A stretch of 64,000 nt of DNA from Posidonia oceanica (GCA_037176725.1 JAZBRS010000057.1:82543501-82607500), one strand, 5' to 3'; numbered from the stretch's first letter, positions 1-10,789 are shown. The notes: a model not told the origin generated them from the sequence alone. Program-made: numbers and translations.

Positions 1-24
1 AAAACACTTCCCTGAATTTAAAGC

Positions 25-171
25 GTTGTACGCTCAAAATGGAGCGTCCAACGTTATACGTTGGAAAGCCAGTGGCTAACGTTTTAACTCGCAAAACGTT
101 GAACGCGTAATAGGGCGCGTATAACATCCTTTCTTCCCGAGGCATTGGACGTTGGGATTCACGCGTACAAC
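25..171. repeat. 28-bp foldback units, cluster 1
   Basis: Four 28-bp units lie at 25-52, 53-80, 98-125 and 144-171. Each has a 12-nt left arm, a 4-nt loop and a 12-nt right arm, beginning GTT or ATT and ending AAC. The first two abut directly. A 17-bp remnant, which still starts GTT and ends AAC, sits at 81-97, and an unrelated 18-bp stretch separates the last two units. The arm bases next to the ends vary between units, while the GTT/AAC ends and an ACGC/GCGT inner part recur. The cluster ends 10 bp before the TATA box of the PMD gene that follows. Function unknown. Confidence 0.8.
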
Positions 172-180
172 GTTAAAAGG

Positions 181-187
181 TATAAAA
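181..187 (+). promoter_or_regulatory. TATA box of PMD gene 1
   Basis: TATAAAA lies about 100 bp upstream of the ATG at 286 and directly downstream of foldback cluster 1. Spacing and sequence fit a plant core promoter. No transcription data are available here. Confidence 0.55.
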
Positions 188-285
188 CCCTCGTCCTACG
201 CCGTGGGTGGCCATCTGGTTTCTTCCCTTCTTCTTCTCCAGCGACAGCAACCACTCCGGCGACCTTCTTCCCCATTACGGCGAAC

Positions 286-3200
286 ATGGAGAGGCACATA
301 TCTCAGTTTTGCATGAGGGCGGCCAAACGAGCTCTGACCGGTCCCTCCCCTTTCGGCAAAACGGCGGTGGAGGCGGTGGCTGCTGCAGCGCAGGACGCGG
401 CAGCGAGGGCAGCGGGAGGTGCCGGTGAGGCTGTGGCAGGCGGCGACGAGGCTGTGGCAGTTGGTTCGGTGGCTGCTGGGCGGAGTCCGGCGACTGCTGT
501 GCTTGGGCTGGCTGCTAGGGTGGCCGTGGAGGCTGTGGAGGGCGTGGCAGGCGTGCTAGAGGCCGGTGGTGCCGTGGCGATGCCCGAAGCGATGTTCGGT
601 GGTGATGCCGAGGCTACGGGAGCGGAGACGGGGGCTGCCGTGGGTGGTTCCGCTGAGACCAAGGTGGTGGTTGGTGACGACGCCGTAGAGGCGGAGGCGA
701 CGGCCAATGAGGCAACTGTGGTGGAGGGCTCTGGTTCCAGGGAGGCCGGAGAGACGACGGCGGAGGCGGTCTCCGGTTCCAGCACTTCCTTTAGTTTGGA
801 GGATTCAGAGGAGACAGTCTCAGAGGCGAGGCCTAAGGTCAGCCTAGATGAGGCGGGGCCCTCGGAGGTACCCGAGGCGAGGCCAGTCGACCCCTTCCTT
901 GCGCAGTTTGGCGAGGACGACGGCTGGTGGCGGAACATGGTTGACTTCGTCCGATAGGAGGCCGAGGGCATCGCGAGGGATCCCCTGAACTACTAGCAGG
1001 AGCAGATCCCCAGAGACAAGGTGCAGGCGTCGGAACCGCGTAGGGACGCGTCTCGAGCAGAGTACGCCACTGCCACACTGGCTTCCAGGGGGCAGGTATA
1101 CATTTTTCATTCTTTTCTCCTTATTTTGTTCAATTATTTCATCCCGACTGATAGTTCTCCTGCTTGCTTGTAGAGTCGAGCACCGGCCGTGACCTGCTGC
1201 TACTGGGGTCAGGTCTGCCGGTCTTACGCTTTGTTGGCTGCTTTCCAGCAGAAGCGTCTGGATCGGATGGGATTTGGGCATTTCTTGTCCATCCCGGACT
1301 TTCCCCTCCGTCTGATGTTTCTGGAGGCGGTTGCAGAGTGGTGGAGCTTTCGGACGAGCTCGATCGTTACGCGAGCAGGTGAGTTTGCCCTCTCCCTTGA
1401 GGACATGGCGTGGCTGACTGGTCTCCGGGTCACGGGCAGACCAGTGACAAGGAGGGTGCGCCCGAGCTACTTGGTTTTGGCATAGGAGCTTGTTGGACAC
1501 CAGTTAGCCATGAGCAGGGAGCAGTTCGTGGTGATAACCTCCGCGGTCCCCCGGGTGAGTGAGCTGGCGGAGACAGTTGACGGACCGGGTGAGTGAGCTG
1601 GCGGAGACAGTTGACGGACCGGGTGTGGAGGCTGACCAGCAGCTGCGGGCCTTCCTTCTGGTGCTATTCGGGGAGGTGCTCTTCTTGCACTCCTCATCGA
1701 AGCTCTCGACGTGGTTCCTTCCTCTTTTGGCGGACCTGGAGCGTGTGGGAGAGTATGCCTGGGGTGCAGCGAGCTTGGCGTGCCTGTACTCCACCCTATT
1801 CCGCTTCACCGACGGTTGTTTTCGCCAGCTGGGCGGGAACCTGCCCTTCCTTTAGGTAAATCTGTATATTTAAGCTTGTATTGGATATTATATTCTTGCT
1901 AACAGCTTCCTTGTTTTGCGTGCAGATGTGGGCGTGGGACCACTTCGCCTTTCTGCGCCCTGCCCCTCCTCCAGTTCCTCCTACCGGTGTCCCCTTTCCT
2001 CGGGGACTATTTTGGGCTGCTGTTGAGCAGGCCCTCGAGCCAACAGATGACAACCGCTATGTCGGTCGTCTGCTTTTCGAGCTTCTTGTCCCGACTCAAG
2101 TAACTTGCTTCTTTTAATTTCAGCTTCTGTTTATTTGTTTATGCTGCTTGCTGACATGTATTGCTCTTTTCAGGTGGTTTGGCGTCCCTACACTGAGGGG
2201 GAGCATGCGGACGTCCCCGAGATTGCCCGTGATTGGGCCATTTTCGACGTGGATGTATGGATCCACTGCTGGAACCACTGCCACTTCCAGCAGATTGGCA
2301 GGGCGCTACGACAGCTAGGGCGCCGGCAGGCTCGGCCTTCACCTCCTCCTCACCGAGTTTGGCGAGAGACACATGGCGGGGGCAGCCGTGCTTGCCACTG
2401 GGTGGACGTCTACGGCCCACAGCTCCTGGACTGGGCCCGTTGTGGTTCCCCCGCTCCGACGGATGCTACAGAGAAGGACGAGGCAGAGTGGGCTGAGTGG
2501 GTAGACTGGGAGTTTTCCTTTCTGATGATCTTCCATCGGTCCCACTTCCTTGGGCACGGGAACCTTCCTTTGGGGGACACAGATCCTGGGGAGGCGGTGG
2601 TTTCCTGTGCGGCCCTGTTGGAGGAGGTTTAGTCTTCTCAAGCCCAGCTGGAGATAGTGGTGAGCTTCTGAATTTCATTTTGTAGACTGTTAATTCAATT
2701 TGGCTAACTTGCTTTCTTTCTTTTGCAGCTCAAGGTGGCCGATGAGCGGGCTCAGTAGGAGCACCATTTGACCCAGCAGCTCTCCGTTCTGACCGGGGAG
2801 ATTGACCATCTACGGGCCTCTGCCTCTCAGGTATTTTTCACAAGTAACTTTTGTAGTCTGGCTATGAATTGTGACTGACTTGAATCTTCCTTTTCAGCTT
2901 TCGACTAGCAGTGCTCCCCCTCTGGACCGCTCAGAGTAGATCTCCCATCTCCAGGAGAAGGTAAATATGCTTTCATTTTGTTTTTGCTTTTGAAATCCCC
3001 TTGGTCCTGACGCCATTGCTTGTGGGTCGCTTATCTAGAGGGCGAGCTGAGGGAGCGGGCTGGTGACTTTATAGCCGCCAGCTCTGTCAGGAGGTTAGAG
3101 GAGCTGGAGGGGACAGTCGCTGCTAGTAGTGCTTGGATCTGGGAGCTGGAGCAGCAGGTGGCTGATAGGGACATTGAGATTGCCCGATCTCAGGTGGTAT

Positions 3201-3536
3201 GATTTAATTCAGTGCTTCTTTATGTCTTCCATGTCCTTGCTTATATATGATATTTTGGGCTACTTCTCCTCTCAGGGCACGGCGAGTGTTATCTCCCAGC
3301 TCGAGCATGAGCTTGGGCACTACCGGAGGTTTGCTTTTTCAGCTGGTGCCAGGCTTGGGGAGAGTGTTCCTTCTGTACCGAGCAGTCGGTCGGGCAGCCA
3401 CTGTTCTCGGTCTATTTCCAGGGCCCCGTCAGGCGTTTCGGTTCGACAGTCGCCTCGTCCCCCTACTACCCCTTCTCCGGCTCCTGCTCCAGCTCCTGCT
3501 TCGGCTCCTAAGGGTGAGGGAGAGAGTGCTCCCTAG
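286..3536 (+). pseudogene. Plant mobile domain (PMD, MAIN-like) gene 1, eight exons, decayed
   Basis: I place exons at 286-1095, 1174-1855, 1926-2099, 2174-2659, 2729-2830, 2898-2960, 3041-3193 and 3276-3536. All splice sites are GT-AG and all introns are phase 0. Exon 1 encodes a low-complexity Ala/Val/Glu-rich N-terminus. Exon 2 carries the PMD core (ALSLEDMAWLTGLRVTGRPV, then YAWGAASLACLYSTLFRF). Exon 3 begins MWAWDHFAFLRP and exon 4 has VVWRPY, both PMD hallmarks. The last exons are charged and coiled-coil-like with a Pro/Ala tail. PMD proteins such as MAIN act in transcriptional silencing in Arabidopsis, and PMD genes are also carried by plant transposons. In-frame TAG codons lie at 955, 994, 1483, 1853, 2630, 2756 and 2937, and a 34-bp duplication shifts the frame in exon 2, so no full protein can be made. 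The start at 286 is chosen from the TATA box and the first in-frame ATG after it. Confidence 0.8.
1553..1620 (+). repeat. 34-bp perfect tandem duplication in PMD exon 2
   Basis: Positions 1553-1586 and 1587-1620 are identical (gggtgagtgagctgg... to ...ttgacggacc). The length is not a multiple of three, so it shifts the PMD frame. Exon 2 is 682 bp with both copies and 648 bp (216 codons) with one. Confidence 0.95.
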
Positions 3537-4016
3537 CTTTTGTACATCAAGGGTATGCCTCGGTGACTTTGTAGAACAATTGTATAGTTTGAAATGATAT
3601 AGATTTCTGCACACTCAGTAAACTTGTCAAATACTTCTTTTAAATTACCTTTCTTAAAGCTAAAGTGAGCTTAAGTAACCAATATGGTAAAATAATGGCC
3701 CTCAATTCAAATTAAACTGAAACCAGCATATTCAAGTGAAATAGTATGTAAATGACATAGTTATAAGGAAATATTTCACCTGAAAGCTTAAGAATTGAAT
3801 TTTGAAGTCGCCAACGCCATAACGAGCCATTTACTTGATGAAACGAGCAACCAGAGATTCTGACTGGCCCGGATGTCCAAAAAATATGAAACCAACGCTC
3901 ACACGTGTATTTTAACTTAGTTAAACCTCTGGAATGGGCAAAACGGGCGCATGCAACTCAATCACGGATCAAGGGGCAATCCAGCCAAGTTCAGTAACTT
4001 AAGTCACTGATAAAAC
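3537..4016. other. Spacer between the two PMD genes
   Basis: AT-rich sequence after the PMD 1 stop codon, with 3'-UTR-like character at 3540-3640. No coding potential or clear repeat until foldback cluster 2. The words atggccctc at about 3695 and 11565 recur after both PMD genes and may mark shared 3' flanks. Confidence 0.5.
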
Positions 4017-4147
4017 GTTATACGCCTCATCTGCTGCGGCCAACGTTATCTGCTTCAATGTCTGCGTCCAATGCCGGTAGCTGCCCTAAACGTTATACGC
4101 CTCAAATGGCGCGGCTAATGTTGGACACCCATCATCTCGCGTACAAC
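4017..4147. repeat. 28-bp foldback units, cluster 2
   Basis: Four 28-bp units lie at 4017-4044, 4045-4072, 4092-4119 and 4120-4147. Two abutting pairs are separated by 19 bp. Left arms start GTTATACGC, GTTATCTGC or GTTGGACAC; right arms end CCAAC, CCAAT, CTAAT or ACAAC. Same 12-4-12 layout as cluster 1, again upstream of a PMD gene. Confidence 0.8.
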
Positions 4148-4259
4148 GAAGCGAGCTCAGAAACTTTTCTTTCCTTTTCTGTTCTTGTCTAATCTTCTGG
4201 AATGCTTGCGAAATTTTCTCAATGTCCGCGTGAAAGATTTCCGACGATCCTCTTGTGCT

Positions 4260-4266
4260 TATAAAA
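4260..4266 (+). promoter_or_regulatory. TATA box of PMD gene 2
   Basis: TATAAAA lies 99 bp before the ATG at 4365 and about 110 bp after foldback cluster 2. This mirrors the arrangement at PMD gene 1. Confidence 0.5.
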
Positions 4267-4364
4267 GCTTGGCCACCCCTTTGATTTTCATGCATACTTG
4301 CTCCTTTTCCTCTCTACTGATTTCTTCCTGACTTGTGCTTCTTTCTTCCCTCTCTTTTGCTCTC

Positions 4365-5110
4365 ATGGCTTCTAGCTTAGTTCCCAATGTCTTCATGCAC
4401 GACAAGAAGGGGGTCGTAAAACCTTTGGAAGAGATTGAAGGGCATATGATGTCCCTTATTAAGATGGGGAAGGTATGATCTTCTTCATTGAAGATCAATG
4501 CTTCACACTCCAGGAGTGCAGCCATGCTTCACACTCCTTTGTTCCTCATGCTTCTGAATTTCTTTGTAGGAAATCCTCAATTTTACCAAGACACCTTGCT
4601 TTGACAATGACTTCCTCTACTACTCCACTTGGGTGATGGATTTTGTGCTCTAGGCTCGAGAGAGGAAATCTGTTTTTGCCGTACGTGCTTTGATGGACTT
4701 CTAGATTTATTGGGCACAAACTTGGACTGGCCCCTGCTTCATGCCACATGCGCCTTCTGGAGTCCTGAGACTCATACTATCTTCTTGGGGGGTTGTGATG
4801 CGACAATCCTAGTAGAGGATGTTCATGGCCTGCTTGGTGTAACTCAGATTGGAGCGGCCCGGCCGGATATTGACTTCTCATTGCCGCATGGAACAGTAGA
4901 TATGCAAACATGTATAGACCGTATCTTCACCCTTCCGCCTACCTTCCCAGTGACCAGAGATCGCAGACTCAACTTGGTGCATTTGTACTTCAGCTTCCGG
5001 TGGATTGACAAATCTACCTCTCAGGATCAGTTGTTGGTGTGTCTGCATTTATTGATTGGAGGCCTCATGTTATTTGTCACCAAGGATTTCACCTTGGATG
5101 TCTATCATAC
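4365..5110 (+). pseudogene. PMD gene 2, 5' part, split by solo LTR A
   Basis: Exon 1 is 4365-4472 (start MASSLVPNVF, 36 codons, phase 0). An intron runs from 4473 to a TAG acceptor at 4569, and exon 2 starts at 4570. In exon 2 the initial frame has two TAG codons, and the PMD-like part continues in another frame, so there is a frameshift near 4680-4720. The recognisable part includes FWSPETHTIFLGG, ILVEDVHGLLGV and DRRLNLVHLYFSFRW, typical of the aminotransferase-like/PMD family. The reading frame at 5108-5110 is cut by LTR A and resumes exactly in frame at 10790 after the second copy of the target duplication. The gene therefore predates the LTR insertion. Confidence 0.75.
5106..5110. repeat. 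Left target site duplication of LTR A (catac)
   Basis: catac directly precedes the LTR end and is repeated at 10785-10789 directly after the other end. A 5-bp duplication is typical of Ty3/gypsy integration. Confidence 0.9.
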
Positions 5111-5274
5111 TGTAGTAATCCCGGTGTTCGGATCGTCCATGCACGATGCCAAAGCTCGCATGCACCGATCGGAATCAGGCTCACTATAAGCGGCTATATC
5201 CGAGAAGGAAGACCTAACTCGAAAACATTTAAAAAAGGGAAAAAGGGAAAGAAAAGAAGAAGATAAGACAAAAT

Positions 5275-5285
5275 CGGAGTCGCCA
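5275..5285 (-). other. Primer-site-like relic inside LTR A
   Basis: Minus-strand TGGCGACTCCG, the first 11 bases of the family primer site, lies 174 bp inside the LTR 3' end. It recurs at nearly the same distance in the other copies. Confidence 0.7.
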
Positions 5286-5467
5286 CCAAGTCTATTAAAT
5301 CGGAAGACGAGGAAAACCGGGGAAATGCGTGAATAATCACGCAAAACCAAGCAAAAAAAAATGCAAAGCAAAGCAATGCAAAAGAAATAAGACGCGAATG
5401 AATGCAAATGAGGTGACTCGTGCCTAGGACAAGGGCAATATGGTCATTGCGGGCCAAGAGAGGGTAA

Positions 5468-5522
5468 GGACTCCTGTTACGCGCGGGGAAGGTGTTAGGC
5501 ACCCCCGACACGCCCGAGAATC
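5468..5522 (-). promoter_or_regulatory. Conserved LTR 3' block
   Basis: Minus-strand GGTGCCTAACACC followed by TTCCCCGCGCGTAACAGGAG, close to the block at 30303, 37988, 46572, 54742 and 62592. It is among the most conserved pieces of this LTR family. It may carry the polyadenylation or terminal-repeat signal of the transcript; the role is inferred only from conservation. Confidence 0.6.
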
Positions 5523-5899
5523 GGTCTTTCTAGGCTTACGCTCGCATATGCAGGGAAATGCAGACTTTGAATGCCTAAGTGCCAATGGATGCCTGTCTAC
5601 ATGCTCAAGGGTGTGCTCTAAGTGATGAAAGACGATGCGAGGAAGTAAACGTGCGATCTAAGCGCTCAGCAACGCTGTCTGTGTTCCGAACCGGGCAGAA
5701 CCTGGCTCGTAAGAACTCCGGACAGTAAGCATCATCGCCCTATATGCAAATGCAGGCGAAAAAGCGAAACAGCGAGAAAACCATGCAATGCAATCGACAT
5801 GCAAGGGAAAACGGCGTAAAACAGTGCGAGGAACGAAAGAAGAATGCGAAAAGGTGCGGAAACAAGGTTGACATGCGAAATGATGCAAGGAACGGAATA

Positions 5900-6715
5900 A
5901 GGACGCAAAACGGTGCAAGAAAACGAGAGAAGGACGCAAAACTGGGCAAGAAAACACCAGGGCGCGCAAGACGAGACGAGAAAACGAAAGGGCACGCAAA
6001 ACGGTGCAGGAAAACGAGACTGCACGCAAAACGAGGCAAGACAAAGAAGCGGCACGCAAAACGGAGCGAGAAAACTTGGAAATACGCAAAACGGGGCGAG
6101 AAAACTAAGGGGCACGCAAAACGGTGCAAGACAAGGAAGCGGCACGCAAAACGGAGCGAGAAAACTTGAAAACACGCAAAACGAGGCGAAAAACCTAAAG
6201 GGCACGCAAAACGGTGCAAGACAAAGAAGCGGAGCGCAAAACGGAGCGAGAAAACTTGAAAACACGCAAAACGAGGCAAAAAAACTAAAGGACACGCAAA
6301 ACGGTGCAAGACAAAGAGGTGGCACGCAAAACGGAGCGAGAAAACTTGAAAACACGCAAAACGAGGCAAAAAAACTAAAGGGCACGCAAAACGGTGCAAG
6401 ACAAAGAGGTGGCACGCAAAACGGAGCGAGAAAACTTGGAAATGCGCAAATCGGGGCGAGAAAACTAAGGGGCACGCAAAACGGTGCAAGACAAGGAAGC
6501 GGTACGCAAAACGGAGCGAGAAAACTTGAAAACACGCAAAACGAGGCGAAAAAACTAAAGGGCACGCAAAACGGTGCAAGACAAAGAAGCGGCGCGCAAA
6601 ACGGAGCGAGAAAACTTGAAAACACGCAAAACGAGGCGAAAAAAACTAAAGGGCACGCAAAACGGAGCGAGAAAACATGAAGGCACGCAAAACGATGCAA
6701 ATGGCATGCAAATGA
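5900..6715 (-). repeat. 30-bp tandem array with 90-bp and 360-bp higher order
   Basis: 30-bp monomers built on acgcaaaacgg. Three monomer types (with gtgcaagacaaagaagcgg, gagcgagaaaacttgaaaa, aggcgaaaaaactaaagg) alternate to make a 90-bp unit. Positions 6061-6300 and 6421-6660 match almost base for base, giving a 360-bp super-period. Long reading frames through it on both strands are by-products of stop-free repeats. Confidence 0.9.
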
Positions 6716-7844
6716 ATGCAGTGCGGGGGTTCAGGAAGATATACCTGGAGATCCGGGAGTCTGATCGGAGATCTGTTGGGTCCATGCTGAAGAGCGCTTC
6801 GCTGCGGTCGCCTGGGCAGCTTACTTGAGGAGATCCGACGGTCGGATTGAAAGATATCGCAACTTCGGAGCGGAAGGGCCAGAACAGAAGAGGAGAACAG
6901 ATCTAAGTGTTCAGGAGGTCCTAGGGGTGTGCTGAAGGTCCTCCCAAGTGAAGGGGAGTTAAAAGTGCTTGGTGTATGCAAAGGGGAGCTTAAATGCAAG
7001 ATTAAAATGGATGCAGAATGCATGCAAAGCCAGAAAAGACAAGGAAAAGCCATTTGGAAAGAACAGGGGTTTAAAAGCATTTTTGAAAAAGAAAGGGGCT
7101 AAAATGCAAATTTTCCAGAAAACAGGGGTCCCGGGGAGTCCGGGAATGCAAGTGGAGGGTCTACATGCAATTTTTGCAAGCATGGGAGTTAAAATGCAAC
7201 TTAGGGGCAAAACAGTCTTTTTACATGATTTTTCAAAAGGTGCAGGGACCTATGTGTGATTTTCAAATCATGTAGGGTCTGAAAATGCAATTTCATATGG
7301 GAAATATACTCTGAAATCATGGTCTGGGGACTGACATGCAATTTTTAAAAGATGCAGGGTTGAAAATGCAATGTAGTAAGCAAATATGCATGCAAAATGA
7401 TTACTGTGTATTTAAAAAGGATCTGTGTGTAAATATGCAAGACCAGAAGGTGCAAAATGCAATGCATCAATCAAAAATAAAAATCAGAACCTAAGTTACT
7501 ACAGTGTATTGGATCTGAATGCAAAAACAGAAACATGCAGGGGCCTAGAATGCAATGCAGTATGGTAAAATGCATGCAAATAAATGAATTGATTTAAAAC
7601 AGGACCTGAGTGCAATAATCAAAAGCAGAGGGGCTAAAGCATAAAAATTTATAACTGAAACGCACAGTGGAAGGACTGAAAAGCAAATGCAGAGAAATAC
7701 AGATGTTTTGTGCAATTTAGCATGGTTTTAAATTAAAAACAAAGCAGCTTAAATGATATAAGGACCAGAACGTAAAAATAAGGAAACTTAAGCTAAACAT
7801 ACAATATTCACACAAAAACTATATAATCTGGGAAAATAACTGAA

Positions 7845-9190
7845 CAGTGGCCGCCGGCGGTGGGAGTACTGTAGCAGTGAGCTTCCAGTCCTCACCACCG
7901 CCGGTGCAGGGGGGCTGGGGAAGCGCTGAGTGGCGGAGGCTGTTGCTGCCGTCCGTGCGGAGCTCCGGGAGCCAGTGGGAAGCCGTTCTGCTGGCTGGAG
8001 CAGCAGGAGGAACGGACGCCGGCGCCGGAGAAGAGACACTGTCTGGCGACTTGCAGTTGGAGCGGGAGGATCGAGTACTAGCTTCTGGTCGGTGGGAAAG
8101 CAGCAGAGGAGGGAGAGGGAGCGGAGGAGGTGAGGAGTTACCTGCCTTCGCGCCTGGAACGTGCTCCCGACCTCAGCGATATCGGAGCTGGCCGGCAGAG
8201 TTCGTGCAGCTGCAGCGGCGACTGTTTGGCACTCGCGGAGGTTGGGGCTGGCTCAGAATGAGTTTCCGGAGCACCCTGAGCGATCGGATGCGAGCTTCGA
8301 AGCTCGGAGCGGGATCCGGCAATTTTGGGTTCTCAGACAGGAACCGGAGGTGGAGGGGCTCTGTCGGCTGCTTGTGGATCGAATGGGGGTTTCCGGTGAG
8401 TAGCTGGGACCTCAATGATGGATTCTGGATGGCTAGCTTGCAGTTCTGGAGAGCGTGGAGTGAGATAGGAGGTTGGGCTGATTTCTGGACAGTGGGCGGC
8501 ACAGGTGTTTGTGGTGAAGTTTGGAAGCTGTGGTGGATGGTTGGGTTCGAGGTTGGGGGCTCTGGAAAGGTGGAGGTTCGGTGAGTCTCGGGGTAGATTT
8601 TGGGAGAAGGTTGTGGGCTGGAGTGGAGGGAATTGCTGGGGAGAGTTGTGTTGGGTTCGGTCTGGGTTTCAGGCGGCTTCTGGCGGAATGTGGGTTGGTT
8701 CTCGATGCAGAAAGGAGGGGAAGAGTTGCAGGGGGACTCGGCGAGGTTGGGGGACGAGTTCCGGGTTGTTCCTGGGGTGTTTCGGGCTCTGGTTCGCTGT
8801 GGAAGGAAGAGCCGAAGGTCGGGTATTCTGGGTTGGTTTCAGAGGAAGAATGGGGCTCTCACTTGATGGGAATTGCTCCTGGGATCTCCTCCTCTCTTCC
8901 GGGATGTTCTCTCTATTCTTCTTCTCTTCTTCCCTCCTGTTTTTCACCTTGATTTCCCTCCTTCCTCCCCTTGATCTGACGACTCCTTTCCTCGCTTTTG
9001 CAGGCCTGCCGCATTGAATGCTCCGGCGTGGCGATGGCAGGAGGCACGGACGGAGTTGGGCGCGTGCCTGGAGATGGCAGGGGGGCAGCATGGCAGGCGG
9101 GCAGAGGCGCAGGCCAGCGGCTACTGTAGCTGGTGGCAGGCGCGCGGGAGGAGGTGAGGAAGACGACGGCCTGTAGCTGTGGGCCGCGGG
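7845..9190 (-). other. GC-rich exon-like LTR module (A)
   Basis: GC-rich block shared with B (26300-27870), F (42540-44410), G (50560-52140) and H (58740-60060). On the minus strand it contains a splice-donor-like GGCAG/GTAACTCC at about 8141. A second donor-like CTCCAG/GTATAT lies at about 6743. No conserved protein is seen in any frame. Confidence 0.6.
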
Positions 9191-10450
9191 CCGGAAATTT
9201 TGAAAAAAAAGAAAAGAAAGGGGAAACGGGCCGGTGAGCCCAGTAAGGAAGAAAAGAAATAAAAAAGAAGGAAGAAAGAAAGATGGAAAGAAAAAAAAAT
9301 AGGAGAAAATAAGATAAAAATAAATAAAAATATGGGATGACTTGGGTTGTAGGTTAGACGTATATCTGGATTTTTTAATGACCGTTTTTAGGTTAATTAG
9401 TGTGTTTTAGGCTTGATTAGGGTTTTAGGGTTTTATTTTGTTTTTAATCCATTTCCCACTTGATTAAGTGTTGGTTAAATTCTTTTAAATTGTTTTTTAA
9501 AATTGTGTTTTCTTGTTAAGTATTTTAGGATGTTAATTAGGATTTTTAGGATTTATTTTCATATTATTTTGAGTGGGTTTTGGGACTTTTAGTTCTAGTC
9601 TTTTATGTTTTCCCTTTTTAAGTCTTTTGACCTAGGTTTTTGATTTTTATTTGTTAATTCTTCTTGATGTTTTTTAGTTGGATTTTTTCTGATTTGATTA
9701 AGTGTTTTAAGTCTTTTAACTGTATTTTCTTTTCCTTTTTTAATTAAGTTCTTATGTTGTTTCTTTCTTATGTTTATTAGGTTAAGTCTTTTACTTCCTT
9801 TAATTACTTGTTTTATTGTTTGATTTTTAACTCTTCTCTTTAGGGTTTGTTTTTTAATTCTTTTAGTGGGATTTTCATTCTTGGTAGGTTCTGATTTTAT
9901 TTCAGTTTTTTAGTTGATTTTACGGTATTTTGTTTTAGTTTGTTTTGCATTTTTTAGTTTGCATGCTTGATTTTCTTTTTAGTTAAGTTTGGGTTTTTAA
10001 TTGTTTATTTAATGTTTTTAATTGCTTTTTCTTGGGATTCTGATTTGTTCCTTTTAGGTCTTGGGGTTTTACAGATTTTTAAGGATTTTTGAGGTTTTTT
10101 GCAAAGGAAAGAAGAAGAAAAGAAAAAGAAGAAGAAAAAAGGAAAAAGGGAATAAAAGGGAAAGAGGTAGGTTTGAGGGAAAAGATTTTTTAAAATTCAA
10201 GGAAGACGGTAAAAATAAAATAAAAATAGGAATAAGATAGAGGAGGGATAGGAGTACAAAGGGGGCCCGCTGCCAAGCCAGAAGGAGGGCGAGAAGGGGA
10301 TGAAAAGAGAGACGATAATCAGGAGAGAGAGAGGAGAGAGAAAACGATAATCCCGGAGAGAGAAAACGATAATTCCAGCGAAAAGGGGTCTTAAAGGTCT
10401 CAGAAAGGGGTGAAATTTGGCGAGTGAGGGGTCTAGGGTTTCTAGTTCTG
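9190..10450 (-). other. AT-rich and promoter-like LTR module (A)
   Basis: Strongly T-rich on the plus strand to about 10100, followed by GAGAGAGAAAACGATAATC repeats (10310-10375) and tctagggtttctag (telo-box-like) near 10430. It corresponds to the U3 side of the LTR. No coding sequence. Confidence 0.6.
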
Positions 10451-10784
10451 GTCCCGGAGTTTTGGTTTGGTTCTGAGGAAGTTTTGGAGGGGTTTTGAGG
10501 CGTAGAAAAGGGGTAGTTTTGCCTAAGTTTCCTAGGGTTTTTGGGAAGGGTCTGGTTTGAGATTTTGCAGGCTTTTTGGTGGGTTTACTAAGTCATCAGG
10601 GGTGAGTGTTCCTATGGATTTTGGTGGGTTTTCGGGTCCGGGAAAAGGGTGTAGGCTCAGGTCAAGTTTAGGCTTGTTTTGAGGGGAAAGAAGGAGAGGA
10701 AGGTGTAGGTTTGGGTCTGGGTTCGGGTCCAGCAGCCACCGGAAGGCTCCAGACGATCCAGCCTGTCAAAATGGGGTGTCAACA

Positions 10785-10789
10785 CATAC
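10785..10789. repeat. Right target site duplication of LTR A (catac)
   Basis: Second copy of catac; the PMD 2 reading frame continues directly after it. Confidence 0.9.

Larger units (their letters stand above)
5111..10784 (-). mobile_element. Solo LTR A (long Tat-type LTR)
   Basis: Read on the minus strand it starts TGTTGACACCCC at 10784 and ends ATTACTACA at 5111, with TG...CA ends and catac duplications on both sides. No primer site, gag or pol lies between the duplications, so it is a solo LTR of 5674 bp, most likely left by LTR-LTR recombination. It contains all the family modules: telo-box-like and GATTATC motifs (10300-10450), AT-rich block (9190-10130), GC-rich exon-like block (about 7845-9190), degenerate ATGCAA repeats (about 7000-7750), a GCAAAACGG tandem array (about 5900-6715) and the conserved 3' block (5468-5522). 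By eye it is closest to LTR H. Confidence 0.9.

Noticed and set aside
955..2939. TAG read as Gln (altered genetic code)
   Set aside because: Plant nuclear genes use TAG as stop, PMD 1 itself appears to end with TAG, and unit G gag has CAG at the same places. C-to-T decay explains it.
5732..6700. Open frames of 322, 279 and 255 codons in LTR A (and similar ones in B, F, G and H)
   Set aside because: They follow the 30-bp tandem array; the protein is a simple repeat (APFCVPFSF, HRFACPLVF, NGARKLENTQ) and shifts with array length between copies.
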